Assembly: GCA_030427085.1 (NCBI GenBank)
Contig: JAUHXH010000004.1
Location: 372,001 to 436,000, forward strand
Direction: 5' to 3'
DNA from: Gammaproteobacteria bacterium
GTDB lineage: Bacteria > Pseudomonadota > Gammaproteobacteria > Pseudomonadales > Halieaceae
DNA length: 64,000 nucleotides
Shown piece after piece: positions 34,048 through 42,254 of the stretch; position 1 is the stretch's first letter; each line of letters opens with the position of its first letter. Position numbers and translations under genes: made by a program. The notes beneath the pieces were generated by a model. It was not told the origin of the DNA. It worked only from the letters and a program-made list of their open reading frames with translations, and did no database searches.

Positions 34048-35787
34048 TTACTCCTCATTACTATTGAGTTCGGCCTGTAGGGCCGCGGCACTGTCCGGAT
34101 CGCTCCTTGCAAGTTGGCTGAGGATTCCGCGCCCCGCTCGGTCGCGCATCTGTCCGGCGGGCATGTCCAGGAGTAAGTCCCGGGCGCGATCGAAGTCATA
34201 TTGCGCCAGTCGCGGCAGGATGCTGGCGATGGCCGCTTCGCGATTGGGGGAATCGGGTAGCGCTTCCGCCCAATCTGCTGCGCTCGCGGGGTTGCCTCGA
34301 ACATGGTAACCCACCACCTCGAACACTTCCTTGTAGTCACTATCCTCGGCGTATTGGGCCAACGACTGTGACGCATCGGGCCAGTCCGACGATAACCAGT
34401 TGTTCATGGCCTGTCGTCGTAGTTCGGGGAGATGCGCGGGGTCTGCATTTAACTCCAGCCATTCCATGCCCGAAACAGGATCGTCGCGCATTCGCGCCTC
34501 TACCAGGCCGCTGACAAGCAGGCGGCGCTTCGCGGGCTCGTAGGTTTCGCCCAGTAACTTTTCTGCTGCCTCTGCTGCCACTAGCGAATAGCTAAACAGG
34601 CCAGCGACCATCTGGCTGACGTCTACGTTCTCAGGTTGCGACATCACCCAACGTAAACCTTCTTCGGGATTCGAAGTGATATACCCGAACGCCATTGACG
34701 ACATGGCGCGCATGCGTATCTGAGGATCGGTCAGGCCGTCGAAGTAGGCCTTCGCGGCTGCCGGGTCTTTCTGTACCCATTGTCGCAGTGTTAGTGGCAG
34801 CAGGTGGGTGTTGCCGGTGCGAGCGCTATAGGCTTCGATCAGGGGCAGGGCAGCCTCGGGATCGATCTGACTGTAGCCGGACAACACCGTTAGCTCTAGC
34901 TCGGGATCACTCTCCCCGTATAGCTGTACATATTCCAGCGCAGTCTCCGGATGGGAGTAAGCAAGCGTGCTGAGGATGTTAGGCAGTAATCTGCGTTTGC
35001 GTGGTGAGTCCGGTAGGCTCTGGATAATCTGCAGCGCTGAGTCGGGATCCTGGATTGCCAGATAACCCAGCTTGCTGGACAGGCGGTGAACATCCTCGTC
35101 TGATTGCACGGTCTGCCACGCCTGCTGGAAACTCTGGCTGTCCAGTGGTTGGGTTTTCGCCAGATGTAAGTCCAGTTCGTATTGTATGCCGGGGGGGAGT
35201 TGGTTTCTCAGGCTTTCCAGGTCGGCGGGAGATAGCAGGTTCGATTCGCTGGCCAGCACCTTGCTGATTTGTAGTTTCAAACTCGGGTTATCCAGCCCGT
35301 GATAGTAGGCAAGGGCAGCAGTGCGATCGTGGTAAGCCCAGTGCAATACCAGTTGCGCCAGCAGGTTCTGCTTGTGAAAAGACTCGGGCAATTCCTCTGT
35401 GACCGTCAACGCTGCGGCGAGATCCAGTTCCGCGAGGCGGTCGAGATAGATTTTGCCAAGCTGTTGCTGCTGCCGGTGGGCGCTTCTTAACATGTGATCC
35501 GCGGCTTGTTGTAGTTCCAGGGCTGTGCTGGTGGCGGCAACTTGGTAGGCCTGAAGTTGGCGATCGAAGCTGGATTCTATTGGGGTGCTGACGTTCGAAG
35601 AGGGCTCTGTGGCCGCCGTGCCAGCGAAGCTCCGGTCCGCCGGCTCGATCTCGCTCTTTGGCGCCGGAGAAAGGCTGGGCGCAGCCGGCCAGTGTTCACG
35701 ATCTGGCACTTCCTCTGAGTCGTCAGACAGCAGGTAGCCAAGCCCGAAAGCCAGAATAGCGGTAACGCAGAGTATGGCCTTATTCAT
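34048..35787 (-). CDS. Membrane-anchored helical-repeat protein, paralogue 1
   Basis: 579 residues. An N-terminal hydrophobic segment (MNKAILCVTAILAFGLGYLL) without a clear cleavage site is followed by a proline-rich acidic linker to about residue 70. Then come repeated helical units about 30-35 residues long of the type DPxxALxxxxxLPxSPxRxxLLxxLxxxLA to the end (for example DSALQIIQSLPDSPRK). It is probably an all-helical solenoid held at the inner membrane and facing the periplasm. I do not recognise a named family. It lies 27 bases after a paralogue with the same layout, probably cotranscribed. Confidence 0.75.
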   Translation of the reverse strand: MNKAILCVTAILAFGLGYLLSDDSEEVPDREHWPAAPSLSPAPKSEIEPADRSFAGTAATEPSSNVSTPIESSFDRQLQAYQVAATSTALELQQAADHMLRSAHRQQQQLGKIYLDRLAELDLAAALTVTEELPESFHKQNLLAQLVLHWAYHDRTAALAYYHGLDNPSLKLQISKVLASESNLLSPADLESLRNQLPPGIQYELDLHLAKTQPLDSQSFQQAWQTVQSDEDVHRLSSKLGYLAIQDPDSALQIIQSLPDSPRKRRLLPNILSTLAYSHPETALEYVQLYGESDPELELTVLSGYSQIDPEAALPLIEAYSARTGNTHLLPLTLRQWVQKDPAAAKAYFDGLTDPQIRMRAMSSMAFGYITSNPEEGLRWVMSQPENVDVSQMVAGLFSYSLVAAEAAEKLLGETYEPAKRRLLVSGLVEARMRDDPVSGMEWLELNADPAHLPELRRQAMNNWLSSDWPDASQSLAQYAEDSDYKEVFEVVGYHVRGNPASAADWAEALPDSPNREAAIASILPRLAQYDFDRARDLLLDMPAGQMRDRAGRGILSQLARSDPDSAAALQAELNSNEE

Positions 35788-35814
35788 TCCAATAGTACTT
35801 TAATGGGGGTGTTG

Positions 35815-37611
35815 CTACTGACCTTCAAAGATCACGCCGCCACCGGGAACCACGCCCAATCCGCCAAGCGATGGGTCGGCAAACTGAAATCCCGGTGTTC
35901 TGATGTCCAATTCCTGTAGCACTTCCTGTAGTTGTTCGGGGTTGCCACGAGCCAACATCGTGGCCAGTCCGAGCCCGGCGCGAGTGCGCTCCGGCCCTTG
36001 TGGGAGTTCATCGAGCAGTTCGCGGGCGCGGCCTGTATCGCTGCGGGCCAGGTGCGGTATTACGCTGGCGATGGCGGCATTGCGGCCTGGAGAGGGGGGG
36101 AGATCCAGCGCCCACTGCGTAGTCTCGCCGAGGCCGCGCTGGGACGCTCCCGCCGCCACCCGAAAACTATTGGTATAAGCTGGCTCAGTGGCGTGGCGTG
36201 ACAACTCGTCGCTGGCCGCAGTCCAATCCTGCTGTAACCAGTGATTCATGGCTTGCGTGCGAGCGGCGCTAACATCCATCTCACCGGCGTAGCCGTCCAG
36301 CCACTGCAAAGCGCCCGCCGGGTCGGATTGCGCCCGGGACAGTGCCACAGTGCCCACTAGCAACTGGCGCTGTTCGGCATCGCTGGTGGTGGCCAGCAAC
36401 TCTTCTGCGGTGCGTGCCGCCGACGGATACTGGCTAGCTACATGCATATAGTTTTGCAGGCCGCCGCGTGGTAATTCCTGCGACATCAGCCAGCGAAAAG
36501 CCTGGTCTGGGTCGTACTGCAGATATTGATAGGCAAGCTGCGGCACCGCCTGGCGTTGTTGCTCGGGCGTAAGCCCATTGAAGTACTGCAGTGCCGCTCG
36601 CGGGTCCGTCTCGAACAGTGCTGATGGCAGGCTGCTCAGTAATTGTCGGTTGCCGCTGCGCCCCACGTAGGCTTCCACCGCGGCGCGGGCGCCAGCGGGA
36701 TCAACCGCGATCCAACGCATCAACAAGTGTTGTTCGATATCGTTACGTTCAAGTCCTGACTGGCGATAGTAGTCGAGGGCGGCGACCGGATCGGTACCCG
36801 CCAGAGCCATCAGCAGGTCGTTGAGCAAACGTACCTTACGTGGGGAGTCTGGCAGGGCGAGCGCCATGGCCATGGTCTCGTCGGGATGGCGGTGTACGGT
36901 GCGAAGGGCCTCGCTGAGCAGTTGCGCGAATTCAGTTTCAGAGCTGATGCCGGCCCAGCGGTCGCTGAAGTCATCGGGAGTGGGAATCTGTTCAACACCG
37001 AGGCGTACTCGAAGAGTATTTTGCTGCTGGGCGGGTAGTCCCGCGTAGAGCGCCGCCTGTTCCGTTTCGCTCAACAGATCGCTGCGGCGTAGCAGCTTAC
37101 GTGCCGCCATCATTTTCGCCGGGATATCACCGCTACGGGTGTAATAGGTCAGCGCGGCCTCTGCATCGCGCCGCATCCAGCGCACAATCAGGTTGGATAG
37201 CTGTTCGGTTCGCATTGGCGAAGGCGGCAGGTTTTCCACCATGGCCAGCGCGCGAGCGATGTCGCGCTCACCCAGTCGCTGAAGGAACACAATGCCGGCT
37301 TGCTGAAAGCGCGGCTGGGCACGGCGTAGCAGGGTGTCAGCGAAATTCAGAAGTTGGTCAGCTTCGGCGGTGGCCGCCACCTGATAGGCGGTGTATTGGG
37401 TATCGAACCAACTCCGCTGGGCCAGGATCTTGTTTAGCTCGTGGGGTTGGCTGGTGTTTTCTGCGGGAGCGGTGGGGGCGAAGACGGTATCGGTTTGCGT
37501 ACCCGATCCCTTCACCAATCCCGCTCCAACGGGTGGGACCTGCAGTTGGCCAAAATAGAATCCAACTCCGCTGGCGATAGCTGCGATGACGATAATACCG
37601 AGTTTATACAT
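35815..37611 (-). CDS. Membrane-anchored helical-repeat protein, paralogue 2
   Basis: 598 residues from ATG 37611, which puts the anchor helix (MYKLGIIVIAAIASGVGFYF) at the N-terminus; an in-frame codon at 37677 would add 22 residues ahead of it. Layout matches the downstream paralogue: a linker to about residue 60, then many helical units such as MAMALALPDSPRKVRLLNDL and DPVAALDYYRQSG. The shared PDSPRK-x-RLL core and equal length indicate a tandem duplication that has diverged strongly. Periplasmic or membrane scaffold function is possible, but nothing catalytic is visible. Confidence 0.75.
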   Translation of the reverse strand: MYKLGIIVIAAIASGVGFYFGQLQVPPVGAGLVKGSGTQTDTVFAPTAPAENTSQPHELNKILAQRSWFDTQYTAYQVAATAEADQLLNFADTLLRRAQPRFQQAGIVFLQRLGERDIARALAMVENLPPSPMRTEQLSNLIVRWMRRDAEAALTYYTRSGDIPAKMMAARKLLRRSDLLSETEQAALYAGLPAQQQNTLRVRLGVEQIPTPDDFSDRWAGISSETEFAQLLSEALRTVHRHPDETMAMALALPDSPRKVRLLNDLLMALAGTDPVAALDYYRQSGLERNDIEQHLLMRWIAVDPAGARAAVEAYVGRSGNRQLLSSLPSALFETDPRAALQYFNGLTPEQQRQAVPQLAYQYLQYDPDQAFRWLMSQELPRGGLQNYMHVASQYPSAARTAEELLATTSDAEQRQLLVGTVALSRAQSDPAGALQWLDGYAGEMDVSAARTQAMNHWLQQDWTAASDELSRHATEPAYTNSFRVAAGASQRGLGETTQWALDLPPSPGRNAAIASVIPHLARSDTGRARELLDELPQGPERTRAGLGLATMLARGNPEQLQEVLQELDIRTPGFQFADPSLGGLGVVPGGGVIFEGQ

Positions 37612-37793
37612 CAATCCAGTTCCCTGGTGCGCATGGCATTTGCTCAACACTACAGCCATTAGTGGCAGCTGTTGCAACGGCTGCCAGCAATATTCTGTTC
37701 ATGGGAAAGAGCATAGCAAATGGAGCCCTGCGCTCCACCAATGACCCGCCCTGTCGATTGTAATGCTCGCTCCTGCTGTCTGATGTTCCCGCT

Positions 37794-38510
37794 GTGGAAA
37801 ACCGGTACGATGTTGTACCCTCAAAAAAAACTGATCATCGAAGTGAGCAATTGAAAGCAGGCACTATTCAACCGAGAAGACGCTACAGCCCAGAGGTGCG
37901 GCGATCCATGCTGCTGGACTCGGCGGCAGGAATCATTGCTCGCGAGGGTGTGGCGGAATTGTCTCTGGAGCAGGTTGGTCAGGAGGCCGGCGTGAGCAAG
38001 TCGCTGGTGTATAAGCACTTCAACAGCACCCTCGATCTGATGAAGGAATTACTTGACCGCGAACTCAAGAATTTACGGCGTAGGCAAATCGCCGCAGCCG
38101 ACAGGGCGAATACGATTGAGGAGCTCGTTCAGAACACCACGCATGTTTACCTGAGCTATATCGAAGAGCGAGGTCTGATCATTGAAAGGCTTCAGGCCGA
38201 GCCGCGCGTTTCTGAGTTACATGACCCGACAGACTTTGGGCGCGGCGGTGCCGTGGATTACCTCGCCGACATTCTGGCCAGGCATTACGGCATGCCCCTG
38301 GATCTGGCCCGTGCAGCGACGGATGTTTCATTTGGTCTTCCCAGTGCAGCCGGGCACTACCTGCTCACGCACAACATGCCGCGTGAGGAGCTCGAAGACC
38401 TGACGGTCAGCATGATTCTCGGGAGTATCACGAAATTCCACAGCGACTATCTGGTGCGGCGGCAGAAGTTGGAGCGTCCAGTCTCCACTAGTAAACATAA
38501 GGAACACTAA
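37794..38510 (+). CDS. TetR family transcriptional regulator
   Basis: 238 residues from a GTG at 37794, with an alternative TTG at 37851. The helix-turn-helix domain starts RRYSPEVRRSMLLDSAAGIIAREGVAELSLEQVGQEAGVSKSLVYKHF, placed about 27 residues into the longer form. The ligand domain is all-helical and ends in a basic tail. Either start leaves an N-terminal extension before the DNA-binding domain. It is the first gene of a same-strand cluster with a VOC lipoprotein, PQQ dehydrogenase and TonB receptor, and probably represses them. Confidence 0.85.
   Translation: MENRYDVVPSKKTDHRSEQLKAGTIQPRRRYSPEVRRSMLLDSAAGIIAREGVAELSLEQVGQEAGVSKSLVYKHFNSTLDLMKELLDRELKNLRRRQIAAADRANTIEELVQNTTHVYLSYIEERGLIIERLQAEPRVSELHDPTDFGRGGAVDYLADILARHYGMPLDLARAATDVSFGLPSAAGHYLLTHNMPREELEDLTVSMILGSITKFHSDYLVRRQKLERPVSTSKHKEH
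37804..37819. promoter_or_regulatory. Short inverted repeat at the start of the TetR gene
   Basis: GGTAC (37804-37808) and GTACC (37815-37819) flank a six-base spacer, overlapping the first codons if the GTG at 37794 is used. If the TTG at 37851 is the real start, this would sit in the leader as a possible autoregulatory site. Arms are short, so chance is possible. Confidence 0.3.
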
Positions 38511-38555
38511 CGACGGGAAATGACTCATATTTCTGCGCCTGAAGTGGCATTTTAA

Positions 38556-38579
38556 TATAATAAGTGGACAGTAAGTCCA
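38556..38579 (+). promoter_or_regulatory. -10 box with adjacent TetR-type operator candidate
   Basis: A consensus TATAAT (38556-38561) is followed by the inverted repeat TGGAC (38565-38569), five bases, GTCCA (38575-38579). The repeat covers the expected transcription start, where a bound TetR protein would block the promoter. It lies between the TetR gene and the VOC lipoprotein gene. No good -35 box is visible at the right distance. Confidence 0.5.
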
Positions 38580-38655
38580 TTAGTGAGTAACGTGAGCACA
38601 TGCGAAATGGCGCGGGCTGCCTTTACGCCCCGTCAGTTCATGATCTCCCTGGTAA

Positions 38656-39699
38656 ATGGGTGGGAATGTGCTTCGAATTGTTTATTGGGCCGGCCTGGCC
38701 GCAATACTTACTGCGTGTACTGATTCACCGCGGCCGCAGTTTATCAACGGCATCAATTTCGTCGGGATTTCTGTCTCCGACGTGGGTCGGCACTCGTCTC
38801 TCTATCAGGACGCTGCCAATCTGGAACCGGTTGATCTCGGCGAATCAGGTAGCTCCGCCGTTTTGGCAAGTCTGGTTGATGACAGGGTCAACTTGCTGCA
38901 AGAGGGCTTGCTCAGGTCAAGCAATGCCCAACTTCGACTCATGCAGTTCAGCCAGAATACCGAGCGTCACAATGCTCTGAAGCCAGTCCCTGTAAATGGG
39001 CCTGGCATCGCGCACATTTGTTTTCAGGTTAATCAAGACACGCAGAGTTATCAGCGCTTCTTGCAAGCGGGGGGGCAGCCCATCGGGTCGCCCGAGCTGG
39101 TTCGAATCAGCGAACACAAACCCGTGGATTACGCCTACCTGCACGACCCCGATGGCGCGATTATCGAAGTGGAACACGTTGATGTAGAAGCGCTCGATCT
39201 CGATAAGCCGCCGGCGAATGACTACCGCATTCGTCATGTGTCGTTGGCTACACCCGACATGGATTCTGCTCTACGGTTCTATTCGCGGTTGTTAGGTGGT
39301 CAGAAACCAAGACGCGCCGGCCGATTTATCAAATTGTCCGGCAGTGCGCTGGACCAAATTTCCGGGTTGCCCGATGCTGAAATCCAGATGGCCTGGTTCC
39401 AGACCAGGAATCTGGAGCTGGAAATTATCCAGTACCACAGTCATCCGCCGGCAAGATCCAGCACCGCGCGGGCTGTAAATGCGCTTGGCTACAACATGAT
39501 CGTATTCGACGTGAGCAATCTGGAGTTGGCGCGTAAACAGCTGTTGGAGGCGGGTGGCACGCTCGTTGGCGACATAGAAGAAATGGACGGCGGCGAGATT
39601 CTGTTTGCACGTGACCCGGATGGAAATCTGCTGGGATTTCAGCGCGTACCCTCAAGTGCCGCGGTCTCGTCACAGCACTTCAAAAACAATGGCTTGTAA
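38656..39699 (+). CDS. Predicted lipoprotein with two VOC (glyoxalase/dioxygenase) domains
   Basis: 347 residues. The N-terminus MGGNVLRIVYWAGLAAILTAC ends in a lipobox-like LTAC, so Cys21 is the probable lipidated residue. A GTG at 38668 is an alternative start that keeps the signal. VOC domain one is about residues 33-155 (INFVGISVSDVGRHSSLY, HDPDGAIIEVEHVD) and domain two about 172-330 (IRHVSLATPDMDSALRFYSRLLGG, ARDPDGNLLGFQ). VOC enzymes are usually cytoplasmic, so an exported, lipid-anchored pair of domains is odd. It lies just upstream of a PQQ dehydrogenase and TonB receptor and may act on the same substrate. The metal ligands are not obvious. Confidence 0.8.
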   Translation: MGGNVLRIVYWAGLAAILTACTDSPRPQFINGINFVGISVSDVGRHSSLYQDAANLEPVDLGESGSSAVLASLVDDRVNLLQEGLLRSSNAQLRLMQFSQNTERHNALKPVPVNGPGIAHICFQVNQDTQSYQRFLQAGGQPIGSPELVRISEHKPVDYAYLHDPDGAIIEVEHVDVEALDLDKPPANDYRIRHVSLATPDMDSALRFYSRLLGGQKPRRAGRFIKLSGSALDQISGLPDAEIQMAWFQTRNLELEIIQYHSHPPARSSTARAVNALGYNMIVFDVSNLELARKQLLEAGGTLVGDIEEMDGGEILFARDPDGNLLGFQRVPSSAAVSSQHFKNNGL

Positions 39700-39772
39700 A
39701 ACCGGCATGGGCACTCGCGTCGTCGAACCAGCCTTTATTCCTGCGTTTCCGGCTTAGATCAGGGGCTCATCA

Positions 39773-42202
39773 ATGATTACCAGGGTGCTTCACTGGGTCT
39801 ATGTATCGGTAATGCTGCTTGCCGGTCTCTATCTGTCATTGCTCGGGGCCTACCTGGTTTATCTCGGTGGCAGTATCTATTACGTCGTTGCGGGAATTGC
39901 CACGTTGATGCTGGTACGACAGCTGGTCCGCGGAGATTCGTCGGCCGCCAGAAACTATGGAATTCTGCTGGCGGTAACACTGATCTGGTCTGTGTACGAG
40001 TCAGGGGGAAGTTTTCTGTCGCTATTGCCGCGACTGGCGTTCTGGATGGTTCTGGGACTTTGGTTCTATAGCGCCTGCTATCGCAACACACTTCGATCTC
40101 ATGGAGTGGCCGCTGACTATCGTTGGCTTTCTGTTGCGCAACTAGGCAGTACAGCCGTTCTGCTTGTTGCGGCACTGCAGACACATGAGGTTCATTCCGA
40201 AGGCACGCGTCGAAGTGTCGCACCAGATAATCCAGTGTCTGACTGGCGCCATTATGGCAATTCAGTTGGTGGAACCCGGTTTGCCGAGCTGGAGCAGATC
40301 AACAGCGCCAATGTTAAGGGATTGCGAGAGGTGTGGCGGTATCGTACCGGTGTTGAGCACGACTTCAAGATGACACCTCTGCAAGTTGGAAAACTGCTTT
40401 ATATCTGTGGCGCGAAGAACGTCCTGATAGCGCTTGATGCCAGCTCAGGGAAAGAAGTTTGGCGACATGACCCGGAAGCCGAGCCGCCTGCCGAGCATCA
40501 GTATGCAAGGACGTGTCGGGGTATCAGCTACGTGGAAGCACCCCCGGATTACAGTGGCGAGTGCCCTACGCGCATCGTCACCGGCACCGTCGATGCTCGC
40601 CTGATCGCAGTGGATGCCAAGACCGGGGCGCGCTGTGAGGGCTTTGGGGACAAAGGTCAGGTCGACCTCAGGCGAGGAATGGGTTCACACAGTCCGAATA
40701 AATACTACCTGACGTCACCTCCACTGGTGGCAGGAACGCGTCTGGTAGTGGGTGGGTTGGTGCTGGACAACCAGAATCTCGGATTACCCTCTGGAGTCGT
40801 CAGGGCGTTCGATGCTTTGAGTGGTGAGTTTTCCTGGGCCTGGGACATGGGTAACCCTGGCCACTACGGGGAGCCGGATGAGGGCGAGGAGTATACACGC
40901 GGTACGCCGAATGTCTGGTCTTTGATGAGCTATGATCCTGAACTGGAACTGATTTACGCGCCAACCGGAAATGCAGCTCCAGACTACTTCGGTGGTGCTC
41001 GGCGTCCGTTTGATGATGCCTGGTCTTCAGCGGTTGTTGCACTGGACGCTAATTCAGGGGAGCCCCGTTGGAAGTTCCAGACTGTCCACCACGATATCTG
41101 GGACTACGATGTGCCGGCGCAACCGGTGCTTGTAGACGTAGACCGCGATGGAGAGAGTATTCCAGCCCTGGCAGTGCCGACGAAGATGGGTGAGGTATTC
41201 CTTCTCGATCGTCGCGATGGTGAGCCCGTTTTCGCAGTTGAAGAGCGGCGCGTGCCACAGGAGCCAGCGGCGGGTGAATATCTCTCACCTACCCAGCCTT
41301 TTTCACCACTACCTCACTTCCATCCCTACCGTCATGAAAAGGACATGTGGGGTCTTACTCCGATAGACCAACTGCTTTGTCGCGTGGAATACAAAAGCAT
41401 GCGATACGAAGGCTTGTATACCCCTCCCACCGTCAAAGGAACTTTCCAGTATCCCGGCAATTTTGGTGGCTTTAACTGGGGCAGTGTGTCCGTTGATGCA
41501 GATAACGGACTCCTGGTAGCAGCACCGATGATGCTTGGAAATCGGACCTTGCTCGTTTCGCCGGAACGAGTCGCAGAGGCCGGCGCAGTGGCGGCCCGAC
41601 TACTTGGTGATGACCACCCTGCCGTACATCTTAATCCCGCGGATCCACTGCCAGAGATGGGGGCGCCAGATCCGGGCGATCCCTATGACCATCGACACAT
41701 TAAATATTACGGTCTGACCATGCCCTTTATGTCGAGGCTGGGTACTCAGGTGCCGTGTTTTGAGCCTCCCTGGTCTCAGTTAGCAGTTATTGACCTGAAC
41801 ACCAAAGAACTGATGTGGACTCGGCCTGTAGGGAGCATGAAAAACTCGGGACCATTTAATACTCGTAGCGGGATCGACTGGTGGCAGGTGGGCACGCCTA
41901 TTCGCGCTGGAACGCTGACCACCCGAGGTGGGCTGATATTTCTCAGTTCCACCATGGACAGTACGGTGCGGGCATTTGATTTGCGCAGCGGCGAGGTGAA
42001 GTGGTCCGCGGACCTACCCGGAAGTGGCCAGGCAACGCCCATGACGTACCAATCCGATGGTCGTCAAACCCTGATCGTGACCATACCCAATCCGAGTTGG
42101 CGTTATCCGAGAGACCCAGGCACTGGCACTTACACGGATTCGGCCAATCCGCGTGATGGTAAAGGCGGATATGTCATCGCTTACGCGCTTGATGAGGATT
42201 GA
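39773..42202 (+). CDS. Membrane-bound PQQ-dependent dehydrogenase (glucose/quinate/shikimate family)
   Basis: 809 residues. About five membrane helices lie in the first 150 residues (MITRVLHWVYVSVMLLAGLY onward), then a periplasmic eight-bladed propeller of the quinoprotein type (WRHYGNSVGGTRFAELEQIN, GVVRAFDALSGEFSWAWDMG, VHHDIWDYDVPAQPVLVD). The layout matches the glucose/quinate/shikimate dehydrogenase group, which passes electrons from PQQH2 to ubiquinone. The substrate cannot be read from sequence; the cluster context (VOC lipoprotein, TonB receptor, TetR) suggests an alcohol, sugar or aromatic polyol. No PQQ synthesis genes are in the window. Confidence 0.9.
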   Translation: MITRVLHWVYVSVMLLAGLYLSLLGAYLVYLGGSIYYVVAGIATLMLVRQLVRGDSSAARNYGILLAVTLIWSVYESGGSFLSLLPRLAFWMVLGLWFYSACYRNTLRSHGVAADYRWLSVAQLGSTAVLLVAALQTHEVHSEGTRRSVAPDNPVSDWRHYGNSVGGTRFAELEQINSANVKGLREVWRYRTGVEHDFKMTPLQVGKLLYICGAKNVLIALDASSGKEVWRHDPEAEPPAEHQYARTCRGISYVEAPPDYSGECPTRIVTGTVDARLIAVDAKTGARCEGFGDKGQVDLRRGMGSHSPNKYYLTSPPLVAGTRLVVGGLVLDNQNLGLPSGVVRAFDALSGEFSWAWDMGNPGHYGEPDEGEEYTRGTPNVWSLMSYDPELELIYAPTGNAAPDYFGGARRPFDDAWSSAVVALDANSGEPRWKFQTVHHDIWDYDVPAQPVLVDVDRDGESIPALAVPTKMGEVFLLDRRDGEPVFAVEERRVPQEPAAGEYLSPTQPFSPLPHFHPYRHEKDMWGLTPIDQLLCRVEYKSMRYEGLYTPPTVKGTFQYPGNFGGFNWGSVSVDADNGLLVAAPMMLGNRTLLVSPERVAEAGAVAARLLGDDHPAVHLNPADPLPEMGAPDPGDPYDHRHIKYYGLTMPFMSRLGTQVPCFEPPWSQLAVIDLNTKELMWTRPVGSMKNSGPFNTRSGIDWWQVGTPIRAGTLTTRGGLIFLSSTMDSTVRAFDLRSGEVKWSADLPGSGQATPMTYQSDGRQTLIVTIPNPSWRYPRDPGTGTYTDSANPRDGKGGYVIAYALDED

Positions 42203-42254
42203 AAGAAGCTCGAAAAGATTCAGGTCCAAAAAAATAATAGAGGAAACCATTAAG

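Noticed and set aside
42153..42254. Earlier start for the TonB receptor overlapping the dehydrogenase gene
   Set aside because: It would bury the signal peptide; the ATG at 42255 has AGAGGAAA in front.
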